Shown here: piece after piece, positions 43,334-51,777 of the stretch
How the letters are laid out: the number at the start of each line of letters is the position of its first letter
How positions within the stretch are numbered: position 1 is the first letter of the stretch
From: DASWUZ01 sp036401375
GTDB taxonomy: Bacteria; Acidobacteriota; Terriglobia; Terriglobales; Acidobacteriaceae
Direction: 5' to 3'
DNA length: 64,000 bases
Assembly (NCBI GenBank): GCA_036401375.1
Contig: DASWVB010000019.1
Coordinates: 62,001-126,000 of the forward strand
Translations under genes and position numbers: made by a program
The notes under the pieces: generated by a model
Seen by the model: the letters and a program-made list of their open reading frames with translations, nothing else
Databases searched by the model: none
What the model was told of the DNA's origin: nothing

Positions 43334-45202
43334 TTAGAACGTGGTGGAACTAGACGGCCCGGCATAGTCTGCTTTGACGTAAAGTCTCGCTGATGTAGTG
43401 TTTGCATTAGAGAGCCGCGCTGTGAGCCGGTGCTGGCCCTCCTGCTGAACAGTGAATCCAATAAGTAGCGGTACCGTCACGTCAGCGCTTCCGTTGAATA
43501 CTACTGGCTCTCCGCCGGCGGGCACCTGGACCAGGACATCGATCTGCTGCGGAGCAGCATCCGCATAAATCTCTATCATCACCTTAGAGGCCGCAGCAGG
43601 CCAGATCGCTCCGGCTGTGCGATAGACCGCGGGAACAGCCCTGCCCCCATACCCAAGGCTCTCCGGATCGCTGTCCCCGAGATCATCGTCCATCTCGAAC
43701 TGCTGCACGGTACGCCTGGCCGCAGGTAAGAAGCCGCCACTCACGCCAGCCGGTCCCCACACCGAATACGAGAGCGGCGGAACAGCAATCTCTACCCAGC
43801 CATCCTGGTTCGTCCAGAGATCATCGGGACGCGAGCCGCTGTAGTCGTGTAGCTGCGATCCGGGAGAAAACGCCGACGCAATCCAGGCTTTGTGCCACGA
43901 GCCACCGTCGTTATTGATCGCGATGATGGCTCGACCGGCCCGCTCGATGATGAGTAACTGATTTGAATCCTGGTATCGAACCAGGTAAGCACCGCTCTTG
44001 AACTCGAGCTTCTGATGACACCAGACAAGGTTCTGCACATACGACCGCGTCGAGAGCTGGTCTGCGAGCGTATCGTCGCGCTCGGGCTTGAAGTTCACGA
44101 ACAGATCGTCATAGAAGACCTGAGGGCTGCCATCCACCGCAAAGGCGACTGCATAGGCCAGAGGTGTACGCGGGTTATCCGGGTCGATGGTCGTACCCGT
44201 CAGCTCATCTCCGTTTTGGCCATTCCCGGTGTGGTCGGAGGCATCGCTGTTGGATGAGTCCCAGAATGCTCCACGGTAGACGTCGTGGTTGTTAACAAAT
44301 GGCACCGTCTTGAAGCGGTTGCCCTGCTGCCGCCCGGGAAGGCTGCCCATGTCAAAGAAGCCGTTTGAATAAACCAGCTCGACCAGGGCATCTCGGAATG
44401 GATAGTCGAAGGTGCCCGAGCGGTCCAGAGTCGCCGCCGCCCAGTTATCAATGCCTGCGGAGTTGCCCGTCACGAACTCGCCGACACAGAAGAAGTCGCG
44501 CCGATCGCCCATCGCGTTGTAGAGCAGGTCCTCAACGATCTCGGGCGGGAAGCCCTTAACATCATCAAAACGAAAGCCGTCGACGCCTGTTTGGCGAACA
44601 AACCATTGAAACCAGGAGCGCGCCTGGGAGCGCATGTAGCAGTTCTGATCTGCATCGCCTGAGTCGCTGCACCGTCCCTGGTAGCAGATGTCATGACCGT
44701 AGCTGAAGCACCAGTCGCCGGACAGGTTCCAGTGTACCGGGTTAGGGTGAAAGTCAAGCCATGATCGCGGCCAGCGTCCGGCTGTGGCTCCCGTAAACCC
44801 TGCGCTCCTGTAGCGCGAGTTAGGGAACTGTGCGGGTGCTTCCGGGTCAGTGTCTCCTCCGTCGCAATGGTCGAGCACGATATCCGGATAGACCTCCAGC
44901 CCGTTCGCGTGGGCAACCGCCACCAGCCGAAGAAAGGCATCCTGGTCACCAAACCTGGTGCCGGTACTTCCATTCTGGTTCTTGTTACCCAGGTCGTAAT
45001 AGTCGAAGGGGGTGTACCCCATGTTGGTCGTCGCTCGCCTGTCCTTGCAAGGTGGCGGAGTCCATATCCCATCGAAACCCATCGCGGCCAGGCGGGGCGC
45101 CAACTTGGCAAGAAACGTGTACCAGTCCTGGGCATAACTTGTGTTCCAGCAGTTCCACCAGAACGCCTCCAGTATCACTTTGCCGTTCCATGGATTGGAC
45201 AT
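43334..45202 (-). CDS. GH13-family alpha-amylase
   Basis: The 622-residue glycoside hydrolase has no evident signal peptide. The (beta/alpha)8 catalytic domain shows the GH13 conserved regions: DIVLDHCDG (region I), GFRFDDVKG with the nucleophile Asp (region II), FCVGEFVTG with the acid/base Glu (region III), and VPFVNNHDVYR with the third Asp (region IV). A beta domain follows (about 400-480), and the C-terminal 130 residues look like an extra beta-sandwich, possibly carbohydrate-binding. It would cut alpha-1,4-glucans such as starch or glycogen. GAGGAGCAGAG precedes the ATG. No other glycogen gene is adjacent. Confidence 0.92.
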   Translation of the reverse strand: MSNPWNGKVILEAFWWNCWNTSYAQDWYTFLAKLAPRLAAMGFDGIWTPPPCKDRRATTNMGYTPFDYYDLGNKNQNGSTGTRFGDQDAFLRLVAVAHANGLEVYPDIVLDHCDGGDTDPEAPAQFPNSRYRSAGFTGATAGRWPRSWLDFHPNPVHWNLSGDWCFSYGHDICYQGRCSDSGDADQNCYMRSQARSWFQWFVRQTGVDGFRFDDVKGFPPEIVEDLLYNAMGDRRDFFCVGEFVTGNSAGIDNWAAATLDRSGTFDYPFRDALVELVYSNGFFDMGSLPGRQQGNRFKTVPFVNNHDVYRGAFWDSSNSDASDHTGNGQNGDELTGTTIDPDNPRTPLAYAVAFAVDGSPQVFYDDLFVNFKPERDDTLADQLSTRSYVQNLVWCHQKLEFKSGAYLVRYQDSNQLLIIERAGRAIIAINNDGGSWHKAWIASAFSPGSQLHDYSGSRPDDLWTNQDGWVEIAVPPLSYSVWGPAGVSGGFLPAARRTVQQFEMDDDLGDSDPESLGYGGRAVPAVYRTAGAIWPAAASKVMIEIYADAAPQQIDVLVQVPAGGEPVVFNGSADVTVPLLIGFTVQQEGQHRLTARLSNANTTSARLYVKADYAGPSSSTTF

Positions 45203-45455
45203 CTCTGCTCCTCAGATCGCCTGAAACGCTCCTCGCACGAAGACTACTGCGTCGGTTGTATAAAGCAGGTCTAGCGACTGCTGCCGCCTTTGGCTCTGGA
45301 AAGTGGCTGGTTTAAGGTTCCAACAGTATCGAAGGAGAGGCGCTCGATTGCAACAAATTTGCAGGGAATGCCAAGGGTAGGGTGTTCAAGATTATCAAAT
45401 CCGGCGTGCAGGCAAAGGACGCGTTCTGTTTTGGACGGGGTCAAATCTCCGATCC

Positions 45456-45896
45456 GTGCCGAAGATACACTACGAGTGGGCCTGCAGGAGCCAAGCCAGT
45501 CCACGATCGCTATCGTGTGACGCTCTGGCCGGGTGCAATCAGGCCAGACCAAGCCCACGCGCAGCTCTTCTGGGAAATTCCATTCCGCCGACATCTCCAA
45601 CACGACTTGCGTTTCTCACTCTGCGGCACAAGTCCCTGCTGCGAGGAACAATCCTCGTGCTCGGCAGCCTTGTGCTGGCCATACTCATGAGTGATTTCCC
45701 CTCGAGCAGGCCCAGCATGAGGCTCATCCTGCCTGCCCTTCTCTCCCTCTACGGCACTTGGGAGACGGCGCGTTGTCTGCAACTGCGCTGGAGCTTTTAT
45801 CATGGAGGGGTGCTGCTGCTGCTCTACGCCGACGTGATAGCCGTGGCTATGATCTTCTTCCTGCTCCTATATCCCTATGCCGGATGGCTGCTTTAG
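45456..45896 (+). CDS. Small hydrophobic membrane protein (start uncertain)
   Basis: The C-terminal 85 residues contain three likely membrane helices (GTILVLGSLVLAILM, LILPALLSLYGTWE, and VLLLLYADVIAVAMIFFLLLYP) and end in PYAGWLL. The first 55 residues from the GTG start are polar and show no similarity, so the real start is probably near residue 55-65, where GAGGAAC precedes a GTG. No family is recognised; small permease-like proteins of this layout are common in Acidobacteria. The overlapping stretch 45203-45455 shows no better gene. Confidence 0.5.
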   Translation: MPKIHYEWACRSQASPRSLSCDALAGCNQARPSPRAALLGNSIPPTSPTRLAFLTLRHKSLLRGTILVLGSLVLAILMSDFPSSRPSMRLILPALLSLYGTWETARCLQLRWSFYHGGVLLLLYADVIAVAMIFFLLLYPYAGWLL

Positions 45897-45906
45897 TGCC
45901 TCTGCC

Positions 45907-46293
45907 CTATCGAGTGGAGAGGTAAGAGGCCATATGGCTGGAGTTTGCTCCCAGCGGCCGAGCGCCAGAGACAGCCGTAGTTGGACTCTTCCCGCATCTC
46001 GGTCCGCTCCGAATCACAACTCGTGCATCGACGAAGAGAGTTGCCGCGGCTAGTAGCAAGCAGCACCCAGTCAGCCAGCGATGCAGAGCCGTAGTAGCCG
46101 ACCCAAGCTGCCGAAAGCAGAGTGCAATGAGGAAAGCCGCGAGTGTAGCCAGCACTGTCAGCCGCGGCCGCTCCGCGCAGTAGACGCCCGCAGACGAGAT
46201 CAGTACCCATACGGATCCTAGCGCCACCAGCGCGGCGAGCGCCGGCGTCACCATAAGCTTCCGGCCAGCTTTCGATATGTGCTCAGTCTGCAT
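45907..46293 (-). CDS. Small membrane protein, 128 residues
   Basis: Three hydrophobic segments are visible: VTPALAALVALGSVWVLI, LTVLATLAAFLIALCF and WLTGCCLLLAAATLFV, separated by short basic loops. The C-terminal 35 residues are polar. No family is recognised. A weak CCTGAG precedes the ATG. It converges with the preceding membrane-protein gene and diverges from mscL. It is called on reading-frame length and hydrophobic pattern only. Confidence 0.5.
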   Translation of the reverse strand: MQTEHISKAGRKLMVTPALAALVALGSVWVLISSAGVYCAERPRLTVLATLAAFLIALCFRQLGSATTALHRWLTGCCLLLAAATLFVDARVVIRSGPRCGKSPTTAVSGARPLGANSSHMASYLSTR

Positions 46294-46471
46294 GTGCTCA
46301 GGTTAAAACAATCTGCAGTCTGCAGCCCACATTGGTGCCCTAACATCTGAGTTCAGTGCCCTTGTAAGTTAGGATTGCTAGGGACCAGAGCGGTGCACGA
46401 TTCTTAGGCGCGCCGGCAAACGCTTGCTATCAAGGCCACAGGTAGAAAATAAAATCTGGGAGGACGCAGAT

Positions 46472-46882
46472 ATGCTTAAAGGCTTTCGTGATTTTGTCCT
46501 GCGCGGTAATGTGATTGACCTTGCCGTCGCCGTGATCATCGGTGCGGCTTTCGGCGCGGTGGTCACTTCGCTGGTCACCGACATCATCACTCCGCTGATC
46601 GCAGCGGTCGTACACAAGCCCGACTTCGCCGGACTCGTATTCCATCTCAACGGGAGCACGGTGACCTATGGGAAGTTCCTGAACGCGCTGATCGCCTTCC
46701 TGCTCATCGCTGCGTCCGTCTACTTCCTCTTTGTCAAGCCGATAAATGCGTTGCTTGCGCGCTTCAACCCTCCGGCAGCGGAGCCCGCTAAGACCCGGCC
46801 TTGCCCCGAGTGTCTGAGCGAGATTCCTGTCGGGGCGCGCCGCTGCGCACAATGTGCTCAGCCCGTCGCCGTTATCGCCTAA
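46472..46882 (+). CDS. mscL: Large-conductance mechanosensitive channel with C-terminal zinc ribbon
   Basis: MscL is a pentameric inner-membrane channel that opens under membrane tension to save cells from osmotic downshock. Residues 1-95 match the family: MLKGFRDFVLRGNVIDLAVA, the pore helix GAAFGAVVTSLVTDIITPLI, and the second helix LNALIAFLLIAASVYFLFVK. The C-terminal tail carries CPEC (111-114) and CAQC (125-128), a four-cysteine zinc-ribbon pattern in place of the usual coiled bundle. GGGAGGA precedes the ATG; the frame runs 16 codons further upstream without a site. Length is 136 residues. Confidence 0.95.
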   Translation: MLKGFRDFVLRGNVIDLAVAVIIGAAFGAVVTSLVTDIITPLIAAVVHKPDFAGLVFHLNGSTVTYGKFLNALIAFLLIAASVYFLFVKPINALLARFNPPAAEPAKTRPCPECLSEIPVGARRCAQCAQPVAVIA

Positions 46883-47018
46883 CGACACGCCGGCCGCAAG
46901 ACAGCGGATACGTGGCGGCACTGGTCCGGACTGCGGGGACATTGCTGCAGGGTCATCAAAGCCGCGAAGCTATGATGGATCAGCGGCTCGGATAAGTGCC
47001 GCGCAAGGAGCGTAAAAC

Positions 47019-49166
47019 TTGCCCTCTGCTCGTCTCGTATTCACCGCATTTTGCGGCTTGTCTGCGGCGGGATTATCGGCTCAACAGCTTCCTACCGCCT
47101 CCACAACGGCGACCACGCTCGGCTACCACAACTTCAACGAGCAGGCCGCTATTGACCGCACCTTCCTCGCCGTCCCTGATGCGCGGCTCGCCGGCGAAGA
47201 GCTAAAGATCCTGACCTCTGCGCCGCACATCGCTGGTTCAAAGGAAGACTACGATACGGCACTCTACGTCGCGGCCAGATTCCGTGCAGCCGGACTCGAG
47301 ACGAGCATTACCCCATACAAGGCCTGGATGAATCTGCCGAGAGAGATCAGGGTGGATGCGTTCGCGCCTGACGGCACGCCGGTGATGCATGGCCCCACTC
47401 GTGAGCACGTTGACGGCGACCCTTTTCAGGACGACTCCCGGGTCGTCATGCCTTTCAACGGCAGCTCGCCCTCTGGCGACGTGACCGCCCAAGTCGTCTA
47501 TGCCAACTACGGCGAGTTAGCGGACTTCAAGAGGCTTGAGGACCTGCACATCGACGTGCGCGGCAAGATCGTCCTAGTGCGCTATGGCAAGAACTTCCGA
47601 GGAGTGAAGGTCTACATCGCTCAGCAGAGGGGAGCGGCCGGGGTGCTCATCTACTCCGACCCGGCGGATGACGGATATGCACGCGGAGACAAGTATCCTC
47701 GCGGACCGTATCGCCCCGATACTGGAGTGCAGCGCGGCTCGGTGCAGTACATGTTCAAGTACCCCGGGGACGCGACAACACCCGGCATCGCATCGACGCC
47801 CGATCTGCCTGATGCCAGGCGGCTTCCGATTGCGCAACTGTCCAGCCTTCCGGCGATCCCTTCGACACCGTTGTCGTACCACGATGCGGCGCCTATTCTG
47901 GAGCGGCTCAACGGCCCTGATGCTCCTCGCGAGTGGCAAGGCGCGCTCCCCTTCAACTACCACCTCGGGCCGGGCGGCGTGACGGTGCACATGGTGCTGA
48001 AGCAGGACTATCAGATGCGCACGATCTGGGACGTTATCGGGACGATCGACGGCAGCAGCGAGCCGGACGAGTGGGTCGTAGCCGGAAATCATCGAGATGC
48101 CTGGGTGTATGGCGCGGTCGATCCAAACAGCGGGACAGCTGCAATGCTCGAGGCAGTGCACGGGCTCGGCGTACTGCTGAAACGGGGCTGGAGGCCGAAG
48201 CGCCGCATCGTATTCGCAAGCTGGGATGGAGAAGAAGAGGGGCTTATCGGTTCGACAGAGTGGGTCGAGCAGTATGAGAGACAGTTGAAGAGTGCTGTCG
48301 CCTACTTTAATACTGATGTCGGAGTATCCGGCACGAGCTTCTCGGCGTCGGCCGTGCCGTCGCTTAAAAACTTCGTCCGTGAAGTGGCACGCGAGGTACC
48401 CAGCCCCAGAGGCGGCAGCGTCTACGACCAGTGGCTCGCCGCCGAAATAGAGCATAAGACGCATCCCGCGGACCGCAGCAGGCCGAACACGGCGCCTGTG
48501 CAAACCATCCCGGAGGTTGGTGACCTGGGCAGCGGCTCTGACTTCACGCCCTTCTTTCAGCATGCGGGCGTGCCCTCAACTGACATGGGCTCTGAGGGGC
48601 CGTATGGCGTCTATCACTCTGTCTTTGACAACTATGCATGGTTCATCCAGAACGCCGATCCAACCTTTGTGTATGAGCAGCAGCAGGCGCGCGTCTTTGG
48701 CCTGGAGGTGCTGCATATGGCCGATGCCGATGTGCTGCCCTACGACTATGAGAGCTACGGGCGCGAGGTCGAACTCTATCTGGAGAAAGAAAAGAAAAAC
48801 GCCGCCGACAGGGGCATGGCACAGCTGGATTTTTCTGCCGCCACTGCGGCTGCGCATCGCTTCACCTCGGGGGGAGTGGCAGTGCGAGCCACCCAGCTTG
48901 CTGTAACCGGCGATCCTCGCAAACTGGACACCGCCCTCCGCGAAGTTGAAGAAGACCTGCTGATTCCCGAGGGTCTTCCAAACAGGCCATGGTTCAAGCA
49001 CTCCATCTACGCACCCGGGGAATATACAGGCTATGAGGCCGTGATGATTCCCGGTGTGACCGAAGCCATCGATGCGAAGAACTCTGCGCTGGCCCAGGAG
49101 CAGATCAGGGTGTTGACCGCAGCGCTGACTCGTGCGGCAGCGCGTCTGGAAGGTATCGCGCATTGA
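47019..49166 (+). CDS. Secreted M28 metallopeptidase, glutamate carboxypeptidase II (PSMA) type
   Basis: The 715-residue protein has a signal peptide (RLVFTAFCGLSAAGLSAQQ, cut near SA-QQ). It contains a PA domain inserted in the catalytic part (about 155-330) and the M28B zinc-binding residues: His358 and Asp368 in GNHRDAWVYGAVDP, Glu405-Glu406 in WDGEEEGLIGS, Asp433 in FNTDVGVSG, and the His in VYHSVFDNY. The C-terminal helical dimerisation-like domain follows. Such enzymes remove C-terminal Glu/Asp-type residues from peptides. The start codon is TTG, supported by AAGGAG eight bases upstream. pdxT follows after 13 bp on the same strand. Confidence 0.94.
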   Translation: MPSARLVFTAFCGLSAAGLSAQQLPTASTTATTLGYHNFNEQAAIDRTFLAVPDARLAGEELKILTSAPHIAGSKEDYDTALYVAARFRAAGLETSITPYKAWMNLPREIRVDAFAPDGTPVMHGPTREHVDGDPFQDDSRVVMPFNGSSPSGDVTAQVVYANYGELADFKRLEDLHIDVRGKIVLVRYGKNFRGVKVYIAQQRGAAGVLIYSDPADDGYARGDKYPRGPYRPDTGVQRGSVQYMFKYPGDATTPGIASTPDLPDARRLPIAQLSSLPAIPSTPLSYHDAAPILERLNGPDAPREWQGALPFNYHLGPGGVTVHMVLKQDYQMRTIWDVIGTIDGSSEPDEWVVAGNHRDAWVYGAVDPNSGTAAMLEAVHGLGVLLKRGWRPKRRIVFASWDGEEEGLIGSTEWVEQYERQLKSAVAYFNTDVGVSGTSFSASAVPSLKNFVREVAREVPSPRGGSVYDQWLAAEIEHKTHPADRSRPNTAPVQTIPEVGDLGSGSDFTPFFQHAGVPSTDMGSEGPYGVYHSVFDNYAWFIQNADPTFVYEQQQARVFGLEVLHMADADVLPYDYESYGREVELYLEKEKKNAADRGMAQLDFSAATAAAHRFTSGGVAVRATQLAVTGDPRKLDTALREVEEDLLIPEGLPNRPWFKHSIYAPGEYTGYEAVMIPGVTEAIDAKNSALAQEQIRVLTAALTRAAARLEGIAH

Positions 49167-49179
49167 CCTGGGGTGGCCA

Positions 49180-49830
49180 ATGAACCAAGGAGATCTCCAG
49201 ATCGGCAGAGGACCTGCCAAGAGCGGCGCTGAAGTCCCAGTACGGATCGGTGTGCTTGCGTTGCAGGGTGACTTTGCTGCCCACGCCGCCGCGCTGAGCG
49301 AAACTGGTGCTGTGCCTGTGCTGGTGCGGAACCCCTCGGAACTGGAGGGACTCGACGGGCTCATCCTGCCGGGCGGCGAGTCGACCACATTCTTGAAGTT
49401 CCTCGAACGTGGCGGCTTCCTTGCGGAGCTACGGACCTTTGTCGCGCAGAGACCTGCCTTTGGTACATGTGCCGGCTGCATCCTGCTAGCCGACGAGGTG
49501 CTTTACCCAGCCCAGGAGAGCCTCGGCGTGCTGCATGCAACGGTGGAGCGAAACGCCTACGGCCGTCAGAACCAAAGCGCCATCATCGTCGCTCCGACTA
49601 CTCTCGCCGGCGGCCCGCTTGAGATGGTGTACATCCGTGCCCCTCGCATAGCGAAGGTTGGCAGGGACGTCGAGGTGATGGCTGAGCGGGACGGCTTCCC
49701 CGTATTGATCCGGCAGGGCAAGCTGATGGCAGCCACCTTTCACCCGGAGTTATCATCGGATCGGCGTGTACACCAGCTCTTTGTCGATATCGTGCGAGAG
49801 GACCGCCGGTCCAATTTCCTTACGGAGTAG
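49180..49830 (+). CDS. pdxT: Pyridoxal 5'-phosphate synthase glutaminase subunit
   Basis: PdxT supplies ammonia from glutamine to PdxS for vitamin B6 synthesis. The 216-residue class I amidotransferase has the GGES oxyanion strand (65-68), catalytic Cys97 in FGTCAGCILLA, and His188 with Glu190 in ATFHPELSSD. A 20-residue N-terminal extension is longer than usual (IGVLALQGDF starts at residue 23). The partner gene pdxS is not in this window, unlike in most bacteria where it adjoins pdxT. GGGGTGG precedes the ATG. Confidence 0.93.
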   Translation: MNQGDLQIGRGPAKSGAEVPVRIGVLALQGDFAAHAAALSETGAVPVLVRNPSELEGLDGLILPGGESTTFLKFLERGGFLAELRTFVAQRPAFGTCAGCILLADEVLYPAQESLGVLHATVERNAYGRQNQSAIIVAPTTLAGGPLEMVYIRAPRIAKVGRDVEVMAERDGFPVLIRQGKLMAATFHPELSSDRRVHQLFVDIVREDRRSNFLTE

Positions 49831-49931
49831 CACTTAAGCTGCTGAATCAAGGCTATAAGCAAGTCGGATACCTGAACGGCTCCGCTGCGTTTGCCTCAAA
49901 GCTGAGTGCGCTGGCAGATTGTTCCACAGAC

Positions 49932-50660
49932 TCACCTCTTAGTTCTGGAGCCGAGCCATTGCTCATACTCAGCCTCTGAAACTACACGAAGACGAGCCTG
50001 CATTCCCGCATGTCCCAGGCCGCAGACCTGACTGCAAACGATCGGGTATTCGCCCTGGACATAAGGGGTGAAATGGACGTGCAACACAAGTCCCGGCACT
50101 GCATTCTGCTTCAGCCGCATGCCTGGGATGAAGAAGCCGTGCATCACGTCGAGAGATCTTAAACGCACATCCACTTCACGACCCGCAGGCAGCACCAGCT
50201 CGCTGGTCACAACGTCATCAGCTCCACTTGGGTCGGCGCGGTCGAGCCCTAACGGGTTGCCGGCCGGGGCATTTACGAGCTCAGGACGTGTAGCGCCAAA
50301 TCTTCCATCCAGGCCCGGATATCGGAAGTACCACTGGAACTGCATTGCGACAACCTCGACCTGGAGTGCAGTTGGAGCGGGACCCTCGAACCGGCTTGTC
50401 GCCCACAGGCGCTGCCCCTTGACAGCCATCCACGTATAAGGCGCGCAAAGCAGCAGCAGGCATGCGCCCCGCATCGCGCCGCCAGCCCTGGCGGTCCAAC
50501 GCACAGCGCCCTGCTTAGCCACTTCCGACCCTCGCCCTCGCCTGAGTAGACCTATCGCAATCAATATGTGAGCAATCAGCAGGCATGCGCAAAGCGCCAC
50601 CATGTTCTGCCACATCAGGCGGTCTATCGCGAGCCCATTTAGTGCGCCGTTGCGCGGCAT
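49932..50660 (-). CDS. coxB: Cytochrome c oxidase subunit II (CuA-containing)
   Basis: The 242-residue protein has two N-terminal membrane helices (about 19-38 and 64-81) and a periplasmic cupredoxin domain. The CuA ligands are complete: His174 in DVMHGFFIPGMRLK, and Cys209, Cys213, His217 and Met220 in CSQVCGLGHAGM. The electron-entry aromatic QFQWYFRYPG is also present. There is no cytochrome c domain. It stands alone, in the opposite orientation and about 3.3 kb from the subunit I gene, so it is not in the usual coxBAC order. It lies divergently from uppP. Confidence 0.9.
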   Translation of the reverse strand: MPRNGALNGLAIDRLMWQNMVALCACLLIAHILIAIGLLRRGRGSEVAKQGAVRWTARAGGAMRGACLLLLCAPYTWMAVKGQRLWATSRFEGPAPTALQVEVVAMQFQWYFRYPGLDGRFGATRPELVNAPAGNPLGLDRADPSGADDVVTSELVLPAGREVDVRLRSLDVMHGFFIPGMRLKQNAVPGLVLHVHFTPYVQGEYPIVCSQVCGLGHAGMQARLRVVSEAEYEQWLGSRTKR

Positions 50661-50818
50661 TCATGACCACGAACTGAGAACGCCGGCAGCATGGTAGCCC
50701 ATGCATCAGTTTAGCGGCAGCGAAGACCCGGCGTCACCGCTTGCAAACCACTACGAACTCACGAAGGGAAGACTCCCAGGACTGCCCTGTCCAAAAGGCG
50801 AGTTGGTAGACTGCTGGT

Positions 50819-51688
50819 ATGTCCCTTTTGAACGTCATTATCCTGGCTATCGTCCAGGGCCTTGCAGAGTTGCTCCCTGTCTCCAGCTCAGCCCACGTCG
50901 TGGTCGCCGAAAAGCTTCTTGGACTGGACCCGTCTTCTCCACCCATGACGCTGCTGCTTGTCATGCTGCATACGGGCACGATGTGCGCAGTAATTGTTTA
51001 TTTCTGGAAGCAGTGGAAGGACGCTTACTTCAGCAGCGCACCGGCATTCAAGAAGTTTGCAAGCGTAGTCAGCATCGCTACCGTGGTGACCCTCGGGCTG
51101 GGTGAACTTCTGGTGAAGATCATCGAGAAGACTGCCTTTCGCGGTGTGCCGCATGCCGAGATCGAGAGCCTCTTCAGCCATTTGGAACTGATCGCGCCTG
51201 CCCTGGCCCTGGCCGGCGTACTCATCCTCGTCGCCGGAGTTCTGGAAAATCGCCGGCCGGGCGCTACGTTTCTAGGAACCGACGAGGTAACCCCCAGGCA
51301 GGCCGGTATCATCGGAGTCGTCCAGGGACTGTGCCTTCCCTTCCGCGGCTTTTCGCGCTCAGGTGCCACTATCTCAACGGGAGTACTGCTCGGCATCTCC
51401 AAAGGACACTCAGAGCTCTATAGCTTCGCCCTGGCGGTTGTCCTCACACCTTTTGTAGTGGTGGTCGAGGCGGTGCGACTGATGAAGGCTGAGCACCTCA
51501 GCGGCGCTCACGACTTAGCGTCCGCCGCCCTCCCCAGCCTGCTCGGAATGGTCTGCTCATTCTTTGCCGGCCTGCTCGCATTGAAATGGCTGAGCAAGTG
51601 GCTGGAAGGCGGACGTTGGTACCTCTTCGGCATATACTGCCTGGTGGCTGCCTGCGGTGTGATGTATCTGCACTACATAGGTTATTAG
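50819..51688 (+). CDS. uppP: Undecaprenyl-diphosphatase
   Basis: UppP (BacA) dephosphorylates undecaprenyl pyrophosphate, recycling the lipid carrier for cell-wall and polysaccharide synthesis; its excess gives bacitracin tolerance. The 289-residue protein has around eight membrane helices and both family motifs: AELLPVSSSAH near the N-terminus and RGFSRSGATIS in the middle. The ATG has only a weak upstream purine stretch. The gene lies convergent with the DUF3857 gene. Confidence 0.95.
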   Translation: MSLLNVIILAIVQGLAELLPVSSSAHVVVAEKLLGLDPSSPPMTLLLVMLHTGTMCAVIVYFWKQWKDAYFSSAPAFKKFASVVSIATVVTLGLGELLVKIIEKTAFRGVPHAEIESLFSHLELIAPALALAGVLILVAGVLENRRPGATFLGTDEVTPRQAGIIGVVQGLCLPFRGFSRSGATISTGVLLGISKGHSELYSFALAVVLTPFVVVVEAVRLMKAEHLSGAHDLASAALPSLLGMVCSFFAGLLALKWLSKWLEGGRWYLFGIYCLVAACGVMYLHYIGY

Positions 51689-51777
51689 CTCGAACCTAGC
51701 TCCGCCATGGGCTTTGCCAGCTATGCCAGCCCGGGGGATGACTGCATGGCCGCGGGCTCATCTACCTGTGGATCAAC

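Noticed and set aside
43190..43393. A 67-codon plus-strand frame at the end of the amylase gene
   Set aside because: It overlaps the amylase C-terminus and a hairpin, with no ribosome site and no similarity.
45271..45603. A 110-codon minus-strand frame
   Set aside because: It overlaps several equally open frames on the other strand, and its composition is not protein-like by any motif; possibly a decayed gene, but not supportable.
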